Source: Achromobacter ruhlandii (GTDB lineage: Bacteria > Pseudomonadota > Gammaproteobacteria > Burkholderiales > Burkholderiaceae_B). From it: a stretch of DNA of 58,912 nucleotides. The position numbers and the translations under genes are program-made. A model generated the notes under the pieces. That model saw nothing but the letters and a program-made list of their open reading frames with translations. It searched no databases and was not told the DNA's origin. Shown here piece after piece: positions 29,768 to 41,101 of this stretch (position 1 is its first letter; each line of letters begins with the position of its first letter). The stretch lies in NCBI RefSeq assembly GCF_902859695.1, contig NZ_CADIJL010000035.1, forward strand, positions 1 through 58,912. The letters run 5' to 3'.

Positions 29768-29928
29768 GGGCCGATCCGCCCGTGGCCAGCCTGCCCATGA
29801 GCGTGCCCAGGCCCGGCTTGCGGGCGGCCACCTGCCCGCGACGCCGGAACGTTTGCCAACAAGTTCATGGTTTCGCGCGGACGCATGCGTCCCTACAATG
29901 AAGGTTCCCCCAGCCAGAGCCCAGACCC

Positions 29929-30927
29929 ATGCGCCTTCCCCAAAGCCTGCGTGCCCTGCGTCCGTCCGAGATCGGCGGCCTGTTGATGGATTCCGCCAAC
30001 CAATGGTCCACCCACCGCGCCTCCAGCAAGGGCGCGGCGCTGGCGCTGTACATGGTGTTCTCGCTGGCGCCGATGCTGATCCTGGTGATCGCGGTGGCCG
30101 GCGCCTTCTTCGGCGAGGACGCGGTGCGGTCCGAGCTGTTCGCGTCGCTGCGCGACCTGACCGGCGAGCGCGGCGCCGAAGTGATCCAGACGGTGCTGGC
30201 CAGCGCCCATGAATCCGGCGGCGGCTGGATCGCGGCGCTGATTTCAATCTTCGTGCTGATCTTCAGCGCCACCACGGCCTTCGCCGAGCTCAAGGCCAGC
30301 CTGGACGAGTTGTGGGAAGTGTCCGGCAACCAGAAGGGCGGCATCCAGGGCATGGTGCGCAGCCGGATGCTGTCGTTCGGCCTGGTGCTGGTGCTGGCGC
30401 TGTTCCTGTTGGTCTCGCTGACCGTGAACGCGGCCCTGGGCGCCGCGCGCAAGTACTACGGCGACCTGTGGACCGCCTCGGCCTTCGCCACGGCGGCCGA
30501 CTGGGCGTCGAGCCTGTTTTCGTTTTCGGTGGTGGTGGCGCTGTTCGCGGTGATCTTCAAACTGTTGCCGAGCGCGCGGATCTCCTGGCGCGACGTGATT
30601 CCCGGCGCCATCGTCACGGCGGCGCTGTTCCTGGTGGGCAAGTGGGGGATCGGCGTATACCTGAGCCGGGGCGCGGCGGTGTCGGCCTACGGCGCGGCCG
30701 GCTCGCTGATCGCGCTGCTGCTGTGGATCTATTACTCGGCGCAGATCTTCTTCTTCGGCGCAGTGTTCACGCGGCAGTTCGCGCTGCGGTTCGGGCGCGA
30801 GGCTCGGCCCAAGACGCCCGCGGCCTCCAAGGCTTCGGATGCGGATCCAGCGTCCGCCGTGCCGACATCGTCGGCGTCCGTGCCGGCATCGGCGCCGCCG
30901 GCATCACCGCCGTCGGACACGCCCTGA
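29929..30927 (+). CDS. YihY/BrkB-family membrane protein
   Basis: A 332-residue inner-membrane protein of the YihY/UPF0761 family with six hydrophobic segments, the conserved ASSKGAALALYMVFSLAPML near the start and YGAAGSLIALLLWIYYSAQI near the end. The last 45 residues are a low-complexity Ala/Ser/Pro tail. The family was once called ribonuclease BN or BrkB, but its function is not settled; some members are tied to serum resistance or transport. It stands alone between the groESL terminator and the convergent MarR gene. Confidence 0.88.
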   Translation: MRLPQSLRALRPSEIGGLLMDSANQWSTHRASSKGAALALYMVFSLAPMLILVIAVAGAFFGEDAVRSELFASLRDLTGERGAEVIQTVLASAHESGGGWIAALISIFVLIFSATTAFAELKASLDELWEVSGNQKGGIQGMVRSRMLSFGLVLVLALFLLVSLTVNAALGAARKYYGDLWTASAFATAADWASSLFSFSVVVALFAVIFKLLPSARISWRDVIPGAIVTAALFLVGKWGIGVYLSRGAAVSAYGAAGSLIALLLWIYYSAQIFFFGAVFTRQFALRFGREARPKTPAASKASDADPASAVPTSSASVPASAPPASPPSDTP

Positions 30928-30987
30928 ACCAGGCGCCGCGTCCGTCACTCGCTGCGCTGGACGCGAGCCTTTCCCGCTCCTTTTCCC

Positions 30988-31473
30988 TCACGGCGCCTCG
31001 GGCGATTCCAGCCCCGTCATCAGGCGCAGGCAGCGCACGAACACGGGCCGCAGTTCCTCCGGGATCGGCGCCAGCACCTGCGCCTCCACCTGCGCATCAC
31101 GCGGCAGCACCCGCGCCAGCAGCGCCATGCCCTCGTCCGTGATCTCCAGCGCATAGGCGCGGCCGTCCTCGGCAGAGCGCGTGCGCCGCACGTACCCCTT
31201 GGCGCTCATGCGGGCGATCATTTCGGCGAAGGAATTGCGGTCTAGCGCGATCAGCTCGGCGACCCGGTTCTGGGTCGCGCCCGGATTCTGGTAGACCGTG
31301 ATCAGCAGGGCCTTCTGGCGCGGCGTCAGGTCCTCGTCGGGAAACGCCTGGGCGAACAGCGCTTCGGCCCGGAAATGGGCGCGGCGCAGCAGGTGCGAGG
31401 CCACGTGGGTCAGGTCGAATTCGCGCAAGGCGCGGGGCGGGGCCGGACGTGAGGTCGAACGGGAAACGGTCAT
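30988..31473 (-). CDS. MarR-family transcriptional regulator
   Basis: A 161-residue winged-helix regulator: helix LTPRQKALLITVYQNPG, recognition region TQNRVAELIALDRNSFAEMI and the wing GYVRRTRSAEDGRAYAL, the typical MarR DxR pattern. Start at 31473 or 31485 (four residues longer); both ribosome binding sites are weak, and the open frame up to 31728 is not coding-like. It is divergent from the 2-aminomuconic semialdehyde dehydrogenase gene, and the gap has a strong promoter with a perfect palindrome, the likely binding site. Its inducer may be an aromatic pathway intermediate, which is inference. Confidence 0.88.
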   Translation of the reverse strand: MTVSRSTSRPAPPRALREFDLTHVASHLLRRAHFRAEALFAQAFPDEDLTPRQKALLITVYQNPGATQNRVAELIALDRNSFAEMIARMSAKGYVRRTRSAEDGRAYALEITDEGMALLARVLPRDAQVEAQVLAPIPEELRPVFVRCLRLMTGLESPEAP

Positions 31474-31609
31474 CGGGCGTTCCATGGAGAGGGCCTGGCG
31501 ATTGTAGGCGGAGGCACTCGTTGCCCCGCGGGTCCCGCGTGGCGGCCAGCCCGCGCCGCGGCAGGCGGCCTGCCCACCCACGCCGGCCCTCCTGGGGCAA
31601 AACCCTGCA

Positions 31610-31638
31610 TTGACTTCGCGCCGGGCGCTGCCTAATAT
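31610..31638 (+). promoter_or_regulatory. Sigma-70 promoter of the aminomuconate genes
   Basis: A -35 box TTGACT (31610-31615) and a -10 box TAATAT (31633-31638) with the optimal 17-base spacer. Transcription would start near 31645, directly before the operator palindrome. Confidence 0.75.
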
Positions 31639-31648
31639 CCGCATAATA

Positions 31649-31662
31649 GTACGTATACGTAC
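31649..31662. promoter_or_regulatory. 14-bp palindromic operator GTACGTATACGTAC
   Basis: A perfect palindrome 10 bases after the -10 box, at the expected transcription start. Size and place fit a MarR-family dimer site; the MarR gene is divergent from here. Confidence 0.65.
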
Positions 31663-31705
31663 ATTATCGCCAGTCTCCCTCTCGGCCCTTCCCGGAATCC
31701 CGATC

Positions 31706-33163
31706 ATGACGATCCGCCAGTTGCGCAACTACATCGATGGCCGCTTCGAAGACGGCGCGTCCACCTTCGACAAACACAGCCCGGTGGATGGCGCGCTGAT
31801 CGCCCAGGCGCACGAAGCCGGCCGCGAGCAGGTCGACCGCGCCGTCGCCGCCGCCCACCGCGCCCTGCCCGCCTGGGCCGCGCTGCCGGTGGTCCAGCGC
31901 ACCGAGCACCTGCTGGCGCTGGCCGACGGCATCAACCGCCGCTTCGACGATTTCCTGCAGGCCGAGATCGGCGACACCGGCAAGCCGGTCTCCTGGGCCA
32001 GCGAGATCGACATTCCGCGCGGCGCCGCCAATTTCCGGACCTTCGCCGAGCTGGCGCGCACGCTGGACATGGAAAGCTACATGACCGACACGCCCGACGG
32101 CCGCCAGGCGCTGAACTACGCCTACCGCAAGCCGCTGGGCGTGGTCGGGGTGATCTCGCCGTGGAACCTGCCGCTGCTGCTGCTGACCTGGAAGGTGGCG
32201 CCGGCGCTGGCATTCGGCAACACCGTCATCATGAAGCCGTCGGAGGTCACGCCCTCCACCGCCACGCTGCTGGCCGAGGTCGCGCACGATACGGGGCTTC
32301 CGCCCGGCGTGCTGAACCTGACGCATGGCTTCGGGCCGGGCTCGGCGGGCGAGTTCATCACCACGCATCCGGACATCGACGGCATCACCTTCACCGGCGA
32401 ATCGGCCACCGGCGCGGCCATCATGCGCGCCGTGGCGCCGGGCGTGAAGCCGGTGTCGTTCGAGCTGGGCGGCAAGAACGCGGCGCTGGTGTTCGCCGAC
32501 GCCGACTTCGAGGCGGCGGTCGACGGCACCGCGCGCTCGGTGTTCGCCAACTGCGGCCAGGTCTGCCTGTGCACCGAACGCGTGTACGTCCAGCGTCCGA
32601 TCTACGAACGCTTCGTCGCCGCGCTGGCCGAGCGCGCGCGGGCGCTGCGCATCGGCTGGCCCGATGACGCGGACACCGGCATGGGGCCGCTGGTGTCGCG
32701 CGAACACCGGGAAAAGGTGCTGTCGTATTTCGCCCTGGCGCGCGAGGAAGGCGCGACGGTCGTCACCGGCGGCGGCATCCCGGTGTTCGGCGATGCGCGC
32801 GACGCCGGCGCCTACGTGCAGCCGACCGTCTGGACCGGCCTGCCCGAGAGCGCGCGCTGCATCAAGGAAGAAGTGTTCGGCCCGGTCTGCCACGTGGCGC
32901 CGTTCGACACCGAGGAAGAGGCCATCCGCCTGGCCAACGACACCCGCTACGGCCTGGCCGCCGCCGTCTGGACCCGGGACCTGACCCGCGGCCACCGCGT
33001 CGCGCAGGCCATGAAGGTGGGGCTGGCCTGGGTCAACTGCTGGTTCCTGCGCGACCTGCGCACGCCGTTCGGCGGCAGCGGCCTGTCGGGCATCGGCCGC
33101 GAGGGCGGCCGCCATTCGCTGCATTTCTATACCGAGCCCACCAACGTCTGCATCAAGCTGTGA
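31706..33163 (+). CDS. nbaE: 2-aminomuconic 6-semialdehyde dehydrogenase
   Basis: A 485-residue NAD-dependent aldehyde dehydrogenase. Motifs: [41 protein letters not shown], the catalytic Glu in [12 protein letters not shown] and the catalytic Cys in [13 protein letters not shown]. It is close to the 2-hydroxymuconic/2-aminomuconic semialdehyde group, and the next gene encodes a 2-aminomuconate deaminase, so the amino substrate is the likely one. It oxidises 2-aminomuconic semialdehyde to 2-aminomuconate in the kynurenine/3-hydroxyanthranilate route. The ATG at 31706 suits the promoter at 31610. Confidence 0.9.
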   Translation: MTIRQLRNYIDGRFEDGASTFDKHSPVDGALIAQAHEAGREQVDRAVAAAHRALPAWAALPVVQRTEHLLALADGINRRFDDFLQAEIGDTGKPVSWASEIDIPRGAANFRTFAELARTLDMESYMTDTPDGRQALNYAYRKPLGVVGVISPWNLPLLLLTWKVAPALAFGNTVIMKPSEVTPSTATLLAEVAHDTGLPPGVLNLTHGFGPGSAGEFITTHPDIDGITFTGESATGAAIMRAVAPGVKPVSFELGGKNAALVFADADFEAAVDGTARSVFANCGQVCLCTERVYVQRPIYERFVAALAERARALRIGWPDDADTGMGPLVSREHREKVLSYFALAREEGATVVTGGGIPVFGDARDAGAYVQPTVWTGLPESARCIKEEVFGPVCHVAPFDTEEEAIRLANDTRYGLAAAVWTRDLTRGHRVAQAMKVGLAWVNCWFLRDLRTPFGGSGLSGIGREGGRHSLHFYTEPTNVCIKL

Positions 33164-33189
33164 GCCACAGCGCCTTCAAGGACACCGCC

Positions 33190-33621
33190 ATGACCTCATC
33201 TTCCACCCGCGCCACCGTCGTCGCCGGCAAGGCCACGCCGCGCGGCAAGTATCCCCACATCAAGCGCGCCGGCGACTTCCTGTTCGTCTCCGGCACCAGC
33301 TCGCGCCTGCCCGACAACCGCATCGCCGGCGCCGAGGTTGACGCCATGGGCACCACCACGCTCGACATCCGCGCGCAGACGCGCGCGGTGATCGAGAACA
33401 TCCGCGACATCCTGGCCAGCGCCGGCGCGGGCCTGGCGGACGTGGTCGAGATCAGTACTTTCCTGGTCAACATGAACGACTTCGGTGGCTACAATCAGGT
33501 CTACGGCGAGTTCTTCGACGCCGATGGGCCGGCGCGCACCACCGTGGCGGTGCATCAGTTGCCGCACCCGCAATTGCTGATTGAGATCAAGGCGGTGGCC
33601 TACAAGCCGCAGGCGCGCTGA
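33190..33621 (+). CDS. nbaF: 2-aminomuconate deaminase (RidA family)
   Basis: A 143-residue member of the RidA/YjgF fold, of the 2-aminomuconate deaminase subgroup: [20 protein letters not shown], then [20 protein letters not shown] and [20 protein letters not shown]. It releases ammonia from 2-aminomuconate to give 4-oxalocrotonate. AAGGA lies 8 bases before the ATG at 33190. It follows the dehydrogenase gene by 26 bases. Confidence 0.9.
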   Translation: MTSSSTRATVVAGKATPRGKYPHIKRAGDFLFVSGTSSRLPDNRIAGAEVDAMGTTTLDIRAQTRAVIENIRDILASAGAGLADVVEISTFLVNMNDFGGYNQVYGEFFDADGPARTTVAVHQLPHPQLLIEIKAVAYKPQAR

Positions 33622-33705
33622 GCGGCGCGCGCGGCCATGGCGTCCGACCGCCTTGCGGCTTTGCCTTCGAAACAGGATCGCCGCCCCGCCGGGACGGCCG
33701 CGCGC

Positions 33706-34671
33706 ATGTCGAACTTCCGCATCACGCCCAACGCGCTCAGCCACAAACTCAAGCTGCACCAGCTGCAGATCTTCGAGCGCGTGCTGGCGCGCCGCTCGCT
33801 GTCGCGCGCCGCCAGCGACATGCACCTGACCCAGCCTACCGTCACCAAGGCCATCCACGACCTGGAAGCGTTCTTCGGCGCGACGCTGTTCGAGCGCTCC
33901 AACCGCGGCGTCACGCCGACCGAGCTGGCGCTGGTGCTGGGCCGCCGCGTGCACGCCATGATGGCCGAGATCCGCTACATGGCCGACGACATCGACGCGG
34001 TGCTGGGCGGCGCCAGCGGCCACGTGGTGGTGGGCACGCTGATCGCGGCCTCGGCCAAGCTGCTGCCCGAGGCCATCGCGCGGCTGATGACGGAGCACCC
34101 CGGCATCCAGGTCACCGTGCGCGAGGGCCCATCGGCGCAGTTGCTGCCGGCGCTGGCCACCGGCGACGTCGACATCGTGGTGGGCCGGCTGCCGGGCGCC
34201 GACATGGCGTCGATCTCGGGCGTCGCCGTCGACCACCACAAGCTCTACCGCGAGGATCTGTGCCTGGTGGCCGGCGCGCGCCATCCGCTGGCGGGCGCGG
34301 CGCGCGTGACGCTGGCCGAGCTGGCCGACCACATCTGGATCCTGCCCGCGCCCACCTCGCCGCTGCGCGCCTCGATCGAGCGCAGCTTCTTCGATGCCGG
34401 CGTGCGGCTGCCCACGCGCCACGTCGAATCGCTGTCGCTGCTGACCAATATCGGCATCCTGATGCACAGCGACGCGCTGGCGCTGATGCCGTATGACGCC
34501 GCGGCCCAGTTCCTGGCCATGGGCGTGCTGACGCGCCTGCCCACCGATGCCTTCGGCGCGTTCGGCGATGTGGGCTATTCGATCCGCGCCGACCGGCCGT
34601 TGACGCCGGCCTGCCTGCGGCTGGTCGAGTACCTGAAGCAGATCGCGGCGCAGCGGCCCGCCAGCGCCTGA
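33706..34671 (+). CDS. LysR-family transcriptional regulator
   Basis: A 321-residue LysR-type regulator: helix-turn-helix SLSRAASDMHLTQPTVTKAI at residues about 28-50, then a periplasmic-binding-like effector domain (HVVVGTLIAASAKLLPEAIA to LVEYLKQI). It is close to the GbpR/PcaQ-like group that begins with a longer KLKLHQLQIFERVLARRS segment. It lies between the aminomuconate genes and the dioxygenase gene in the same direction, so it likely controls the latter and responds to a pathway intermediate. The start at 33706 is preferred; an in-frame ATG at 33637 would overlap little but lacks family similarity. Confidence 0.88.
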   Translation: MSNFRITPNALSHKLKLHQLQIFERVLARRSLSRAASDMHLTQPTVTKAIHDLEAFFGATLFERSNRGVTPTELALVLGRRVHAMMAEIRYMADDIDAVLGGASGHVVVGTLIAASAKLLPEAIARLMTEHPGIQVTVREGPSAQLLPALATGDVDIVVGRLPGADMASISGVAVDHHKLYREDLCLVAGARHPLAGAARVTLAELADHIWILPAPTSPLRASIERSFFDAGVRLPTRHVESLSLLTNIGILMHSDALALMPYDAAAQFLAMGVLTRLPTDAFGAFGDVGYSIRADRPLTPACLRLVEYLKQIAAQRPASA

Positions 34672-34688
34672 ACGCCGGCCACCGCATC

Positions 34689-35375
<687 letters not shown>

Positions 35376-35403
35376 CGCCCCCAACCTGTCATCCGCCCTC
35401 TTT

Positions 35404-36405
35404 ATGACCCTGAAAATCGATATGCACGCGCACTTCTTCCCGCCCATCACGCGGCAGGAAGCGGCGGCGCTGGACCCGGTGGACGCGCCCTGGCTGCGGC
35501 GCGACGGCGACGGCTCGACCGGCCAGATCATGGCCGGCGACCGCCCCTTCCGCCCGGTCGACGCCACGTTGTGGGACCCGGCCCTGCGCATTGCACAGAT
35601 GGACCGCCACGGCGTCGACCTGCAGATCCTGTGCGCCACGCCGGTGATGTTCGGCTACGCCTATCCCGCGCAGGCCGCGGCCGACTGGGCCGCGCGCATG
35701 AACGACCTGGCGCTGGAGCACTGCGCCTTCGCGCCAGGCCGCCTCAAGGCGCTGGCGCAGGTGCCGCTGCAGGACCTGGACCTGGCCTGCCGCGAGGCCT
35801 CGCGCGCCCGCGCCGCCGGCCACCTGGGCGTGCAGATCGGCAACCACGTCGGCCCGCGCGACCTGGACGACGACACGCTGGTGCAGTTCCTGGTGCATTG
35901 CGCCAACGACGGCATCCCGGTGCTCGTGCACCCCTGGGACATGATGACCGACGGCCGCATGAAGCGCTGGATGCTGCCGTGGCTGGTGGCCATGCCCGCC
36001 GAAACCCAGCTGGGCATCCTGTCGCTGATCCTGTCCGGCGCGTTCGAGCGCATTCCGCGCAGCCTGAAGCTGTGCTTCGCCCACGGCGGCGGCAGCTTCG
36101 CCTTCCTGCTGGGACGCGTGGACAACGCCTGGCGCCACCGCGACATCGTGCGCCAGGACTGTCCGCAGCCGCCCTCGTCGTACACCGACCGCTTCTACGT
36201 CGATAGCGCCGTGTTCGATCCGCGCTCGCTGCGGCTGTTGATCGACGTGATGGGCGAGGACCGCGTGCTGCTCGGTTCCGACTATCCGTATCCGCTGGGC
36301 GAGCAGGAGGTCGGCCGGCTGGTGTCGAATTCCGACCTGCTGCCCGCGGTGCAGCACAAGATCCTGTCGGCCAACACGCAGACGTTCTTCGGGCTGGACC
36401 GCTGA
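35404..36405 (+). CDS. nbaD: 2-amino-3-carboxymuconate-6-semialdehyde decarboxylase
   Basis: A 333-residue metal-dependent decarboxylase of the amidohydrolase superfamily (ACMSD). The N-terminal MHAHFF has the two His ligands near residues 8 and 10; further metal residues are in [15 protein letters not shown] and [10 protein letters not shown]. It turns the dioxygenase product into 2-aminomuconic semialdehyde, the substrate of the dehydrogenase encoded 4 kb upstream. It starts 28 bases after the dioxygenase gene. Confidence 0.95.
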   Translation: MTLKIDMHAHFFPPITRQEAAALDPVDAPWLRRDGDGSTGQIMAGDRPFRPVDATLWDPALRIAQMDRHGVDLQILCATPVMFGYAYPAQAAADWAARMNDLALEHCAFAPGRLKALAQVPLQDLDLACREASRARAAGHLGVQIGNHVGPRDLDDDTLVQFLVHCANDGIPVLVHPWDMMTDGRMKRWMLPWLVAMPAETQLGILSLILSGAFERIPRSLKLCFAHGGGSFAFLLGRVDNAWRHRDIVRQDCPQPPSSYTDRFYVDSAVFDPRSLRLLIDVMGEDRVLLGSDYPYPLGEQEVGRLVSNSDLLPAVQHKILSANTQTFFGLDR

Positions 36406-36455
36406 ACCGCCCGCCAACCATGACCGTGAGACACGGCAACGCAAGGGGATTCACC

Positions 36456-37631
36456 ATGAAACGCATCCATCTGCTGGCCGCCGCCGCGGCCGTCGCCCTG
36501 GCGCCCGGCGCCGCCGCCTGGGCCGATGTGAAGATCGGCCTGTTGACCACCCTGACCGGGCCCGGCTCGGTGCTGGGACAGGACCAGCTCGACGGCTTCA
36601 TGCTGGCCGTCGAACAGGGCGGCGGCAAGCTCGGCGGCGTGCCGGTGCAGGTCATCAAGGAAGACGACCAGTTCAAGCCCGAGGTCGGCGTGCAGGCCGC
36701 GCGCAAGCTGGTGCAGAGCGACAAGGTGCCGATCATCACCGGCGTGGTGTATTCCAACGTGATGCTGGCGGTGGCGCGGCCGGTCACCGGCGCCGGCGTG
36801 TTCCTGGTGGGCTCGAACGCCGGCCCCACCAACCTGGCCGGCAAGGACTGTTCGCCGTTCTTCTTCTCGACCTCGTGGAACAACACCCAGCGCCACGAAG
36901 GCAGCGGCGAGATGGCCAACCAGATGGGCTTCAAGAAGGTCTACCTGCTGGCGCCCAACTACCAGGCCGGCAAGGACGCCATGGCCGGCTTCAAGCGCTT
37001 CTTCAAGGGCGAGGTGGTCAACGAGGTCTTCACCCAGGTCAACCAGCCCGACTACTCGGTCGAGCTGGCCGCGCTGGCCGACGCCAGGCCTGATGCCGCC
37101 TATGTGTTCTTTCCCGGCGGCATGGGCGTGAACTTCATCAAGCAGTACCGCCAGGCGGGCCTGTTCGACAAGATCCCCCTGCTGTCGGTCGACACCATCG
37201 ACGGCGCCACCCTGCCCGCGCTGCAGAAGGACGCGCTCGGCGCGGTCACCAACGTGCCGTACTCGCCCGACCTGGACAACGCCGCCAACAAGGCCTTCGC
37301 CGCCGCCTTCCGCCAGAAGTACGGCCGCGAGCCGTCCAGCTACGCGGCCCAGTCATGGGACGCGGCGCAACTCATCGGCTCGGCGCTCAAGCGCACCGGC
37401 GGCAAGACCGACGACAAGGAAGCCTTGCGCAAGGCGCTGGAGGCGGCCGATTTCCAGTCGGTGCGCGGCGAATTCCGCTACCAGCCGAACCACTTCCCGG
37501 CGGCCGGCTTCTTCCGCGCCGACGTGGCGGCGGGCGCGGACGGCAAGGTCGGCTTCGTCAACAAGGGCCCGATCTTCGCCGACCTGTCCAAGGTCTCGGA
37601 CCAGTACGCCGCCCAGTGCGCCATGAAATGA
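36456..37631 (+). CDS. Branched-chain-type ABC importer, substrate-binding protein
   Basis: A 391-residue periplasmic binding protein of the LivK type. Signal peptide at 1-23 (MKRIHLLAAAAAVALAPGAAA), then VKIGLLTTLTGPGSVLGQDQ and the two-lobed Peripla_BP_6 fold. The ATG at 36456 has AAGGGG 8 bases upstream. It starts 50 bases after the ACMSD gene and is followed by two permease and two ATPase genes. Given the operon, it probably binds an aromatic acid such as kynurenine, anthranilate or 3-hydroxyanthranilate rather than an amino acid, but this is inferred only from position. Confidence 0.9.
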   Translation: MKRIHLLAAAAAVALAPGAAAWADVKIGLLTTLTGPGSVLGQDQLDGFMLAVEQGGGKLGGVPVQVIKEDDQFKPEVGVQAARKLVQSDKVPIITGVVYSNVMLAVARPVTGAGVFLVGSNAGPTNLAGKDCSPFFFSTSWNNTQRHEGSGEMANQMGFKKVYLLAPNYQAGKDAMAGFKRFFKGEVVNEVFTQVNQPDYSVELAALADARPDAAYVFFPGGMGVNFIKQYRQAGLFDKIPLLSVDTIDGATLPALQKDALGAVTNVPYSPDLDNAANKAFAAAFRQKYGREPSSYAAQSWDAAQLIGSALKRTGGKTDDKEALRKALEAADFQSVRGEFRYQPNHFPAAGFFRADVAAGADGKVGFVNKGPIFADLSKVSDQYAAQCAMK

Positions 37632-37666
37632 CGCCGGCCTGCCGGGCAAGAACGAGGTAAGGCGCC

Positions 37667-38587
37667 ATGTCCGCGACATTGCTGCTGGTGCAGGCCCTGA
37701 ACGGCCTGCAGCTGGGTATCCTGCTTTTCCTGCTGGCCGCCGGCCTGACGCTGGTGTTCGGCATCATGAACTTCATCAACCTGGCGCACGGCTCGCTGTA
37801 CATGATGGGCGCCTTCATCGCGGCCACCGTGTTCCGCCACAGCGGCTCGTTCCTGCTGGCCGCGGCCGCCGTGGTGGCGGGCATGGCGCTGCTGGGCCTG
37901 TTGCTGGACCGCATCGCGCTGGCGCGGCTGTATCCGCGCGAGCACCTGGACCAGGTGCTCGCCACCTTCGGCTTCATCCTGTTCTTCAACGAGCTGACCC
38001 GCATCATCTGGGGCCCGGCGCCGATCAGCATGGGCCTGCCGTCGTGGCTGTCGGGCACCATCGATCTGCTCGGCGTCACCTACCCGCTGTACCGCTTTCT
38101 CATCATCGTGGCGGGGCTGGCGGTGGCGGCGGGCTGCTACGCGCTGATCCACCGCACGCGGCTGGGCATGCTGATCCGCGCCGGCTCCACCGACCGCATG
38201 ATGGTGGGCGCGCTGGGCGTGAACATCGCCCGCCTGAACACCCTGCTGTTCGTGCTGGGCGCGGTGCTGGCCGGCGTGGCCGGCCTGATGGCCGGGCCGA
38301 TCCTGTCGGCGCAGACCGGCATGGGCGAACCGATCCTGATCCTGACGCTGGTGGTGATCGTCATCGGCGGCATCGGCTCGGTGCGCGGCGCCTTCCTGGC
38401 GGCGCTGATGGTGGGGCTGGTCGACACGCTCGGCCGCGCGCTGCTGCCGGCCTTGCTGCGCGCCGCGCTGCCGCCGGCCGCCGCCAACGCGGCCGGCCCG
38501 GCGATCGCCTCGATGCTGATCTACATCGTCATGGCGCTGGTGCTGGCGCTGCGGCCGCAGGGCCTGTTTCCCGTGCGGCACGGCTAG
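37667..38587 (+). CDS. Branched-chain-type ABC importer permease (LivH type)
   Basis: A 306-residue inner-membrane permease with about eight hydrophobic segments and the LivH motifs LNGLQLGILLFLLAAGLTLV, FGIMNFINLAHGSLYMMGAF and VIGGIGSVRGAFLAAL. It pairs with the LivM-type protein encoded next to form the pore. It starts 35 bases after the binding-protein gene. Confidence 0.93.
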   Translation: MSATLLLVQALNGLQLGILLFLLAAGLTLVFGIMNFINLAHGSLYMMGAFIAATVFRHSGSFLLAAAAVVAGMALLGLLLDRIALARLYPREHLDQVLATFGFILFFNELTRIIWGPAPISMGLPSWLSGTIDLLGVTYPLYRFLIIVAGLAVAAGCYALIHRTRLGMLIRAGSTDRMMVGALGVNIARLNTLLFVLGAVLAGVAGLMAGPILSAQTGMGEPILILTLVVIVIGGIGSVRGAFLAALMVGLVDTLGRALLPALLRAALPPAAANAAGPAIASMLIYIVMALVLALRPQGLFPVRHG

Positions 38588-38606
38588 CGCCCAAGGAGGC
38601 CCCGAC

Positions 38607-39589
38607 ATGCTTCGACTCTCTCCCCGCACGCTCGCCGCCGGCGCGCTGTTGCTGCTCCTGGCGCTGGTGCCGCTGTATGCGCAATGGCAAGGCGAACCGT
38701 TCCTGCTGGCGCTGTTCGGCCGGGTGCTCGTGTACGGCATCGCCGCGCTGGCGCTGAACCTGCTGCTGGGCTACGGCGGCATGGTCAGCTTCGGCCACGC
38801 GCTGTACCTGGGCCTGGGCGCCTATGCCGTCGGCGTGCTGAACCACTACGGCATCGAGAACGGCTGGCTGCACCTGCTGGCCGCGCTGGGCGCCTGTGCC
38901 GTGGTCGGCCTGGTCAGCGGCTACGTGGTGATGCGCACGTCCGGCATCGCCTTCATCATGATCACGCTGGCGTTCGCGCAGATGTTCTATTTCCTGGCCA
39001 CGGGGCTGGAGGGCTTCGGCGGCGACGACGGCATGTCGCTGTTCGCCGGCAGCGACTTTGGCCTGTTCCGGCTGGATACGCCGCTGGCGCTGTACTACAC
39101 CGCGTTCGGCGTGCTGCTGCTGGCGCTGGCCGCGCTGCGCCGGCTGGTGCACGCGCCGTTCGGCATGGTCCTGCGCGGCTGCCAGGCCAACGAGCGGCGC
39201 ATGCGCGCGCTGGGCTTCGCGACGCTGCGCTATCGCCTGGCGGCCTATGTGCTGTCGGCCATGGCGTGCGGCGTGGCCGGCGTGCTGCTGGCCAACCTGA
39301 CGCTGTATGTGTCGCCCTCGTACCTGGCCTGGACCACCTCCGGCGAGCTGATCGTGATGGTGGCGCTGGGCGGGCTGGGCACGGTGGTCGGCCCGGTTGC
39401 CGGGGCCCTGGCCTTCCTGTTGCTGGAGGAAGGCCTGAAGCTGCTGACCGACCATTGGATGCTGGTGATGGGCCTGCTGATCGTGGGCGTGGTGCTGGTG
39501 TCGCGCCGCGGCCTGTATGGCGGTCTGTCGGACAAGCCGTTGCGCCTGCGCGCCACGCGCGCCCTGCCCCACCCCACCGGAGAACCGCG

Positions 39590-39593
<4 letters not shown>
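38607..39593 (+). CDS. Branched-chain-type ABC importer permease (LivM type)
   Basis: A 328-residue permease with LivM features: LLLGYGGMVSFGHALYLGLG, GIAFIMITLAFAQMFYFLAT and VALGGLGTVVGPVAGALAFL. About ten hydrophobic segments. AAGGAGG lies before the ATG. Its stop overlaps the start of the next ATPase gene (ATGA), so the two are translationally coupled. Confidence 0.93.
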
Positions 39594-41076
<1,483 letters not shown>

Positions 41077-41101
41077 GGGCAGCGTCGTGGCCGGCGCGGG
41101 C

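Noticed and set aside
37478..38740. Minus-strand frame opposite the LivH gene, rich in Gln, His and Arg
   Set aside because: Shadow of membrane-protein codons; no motif and no ribosome binding site.
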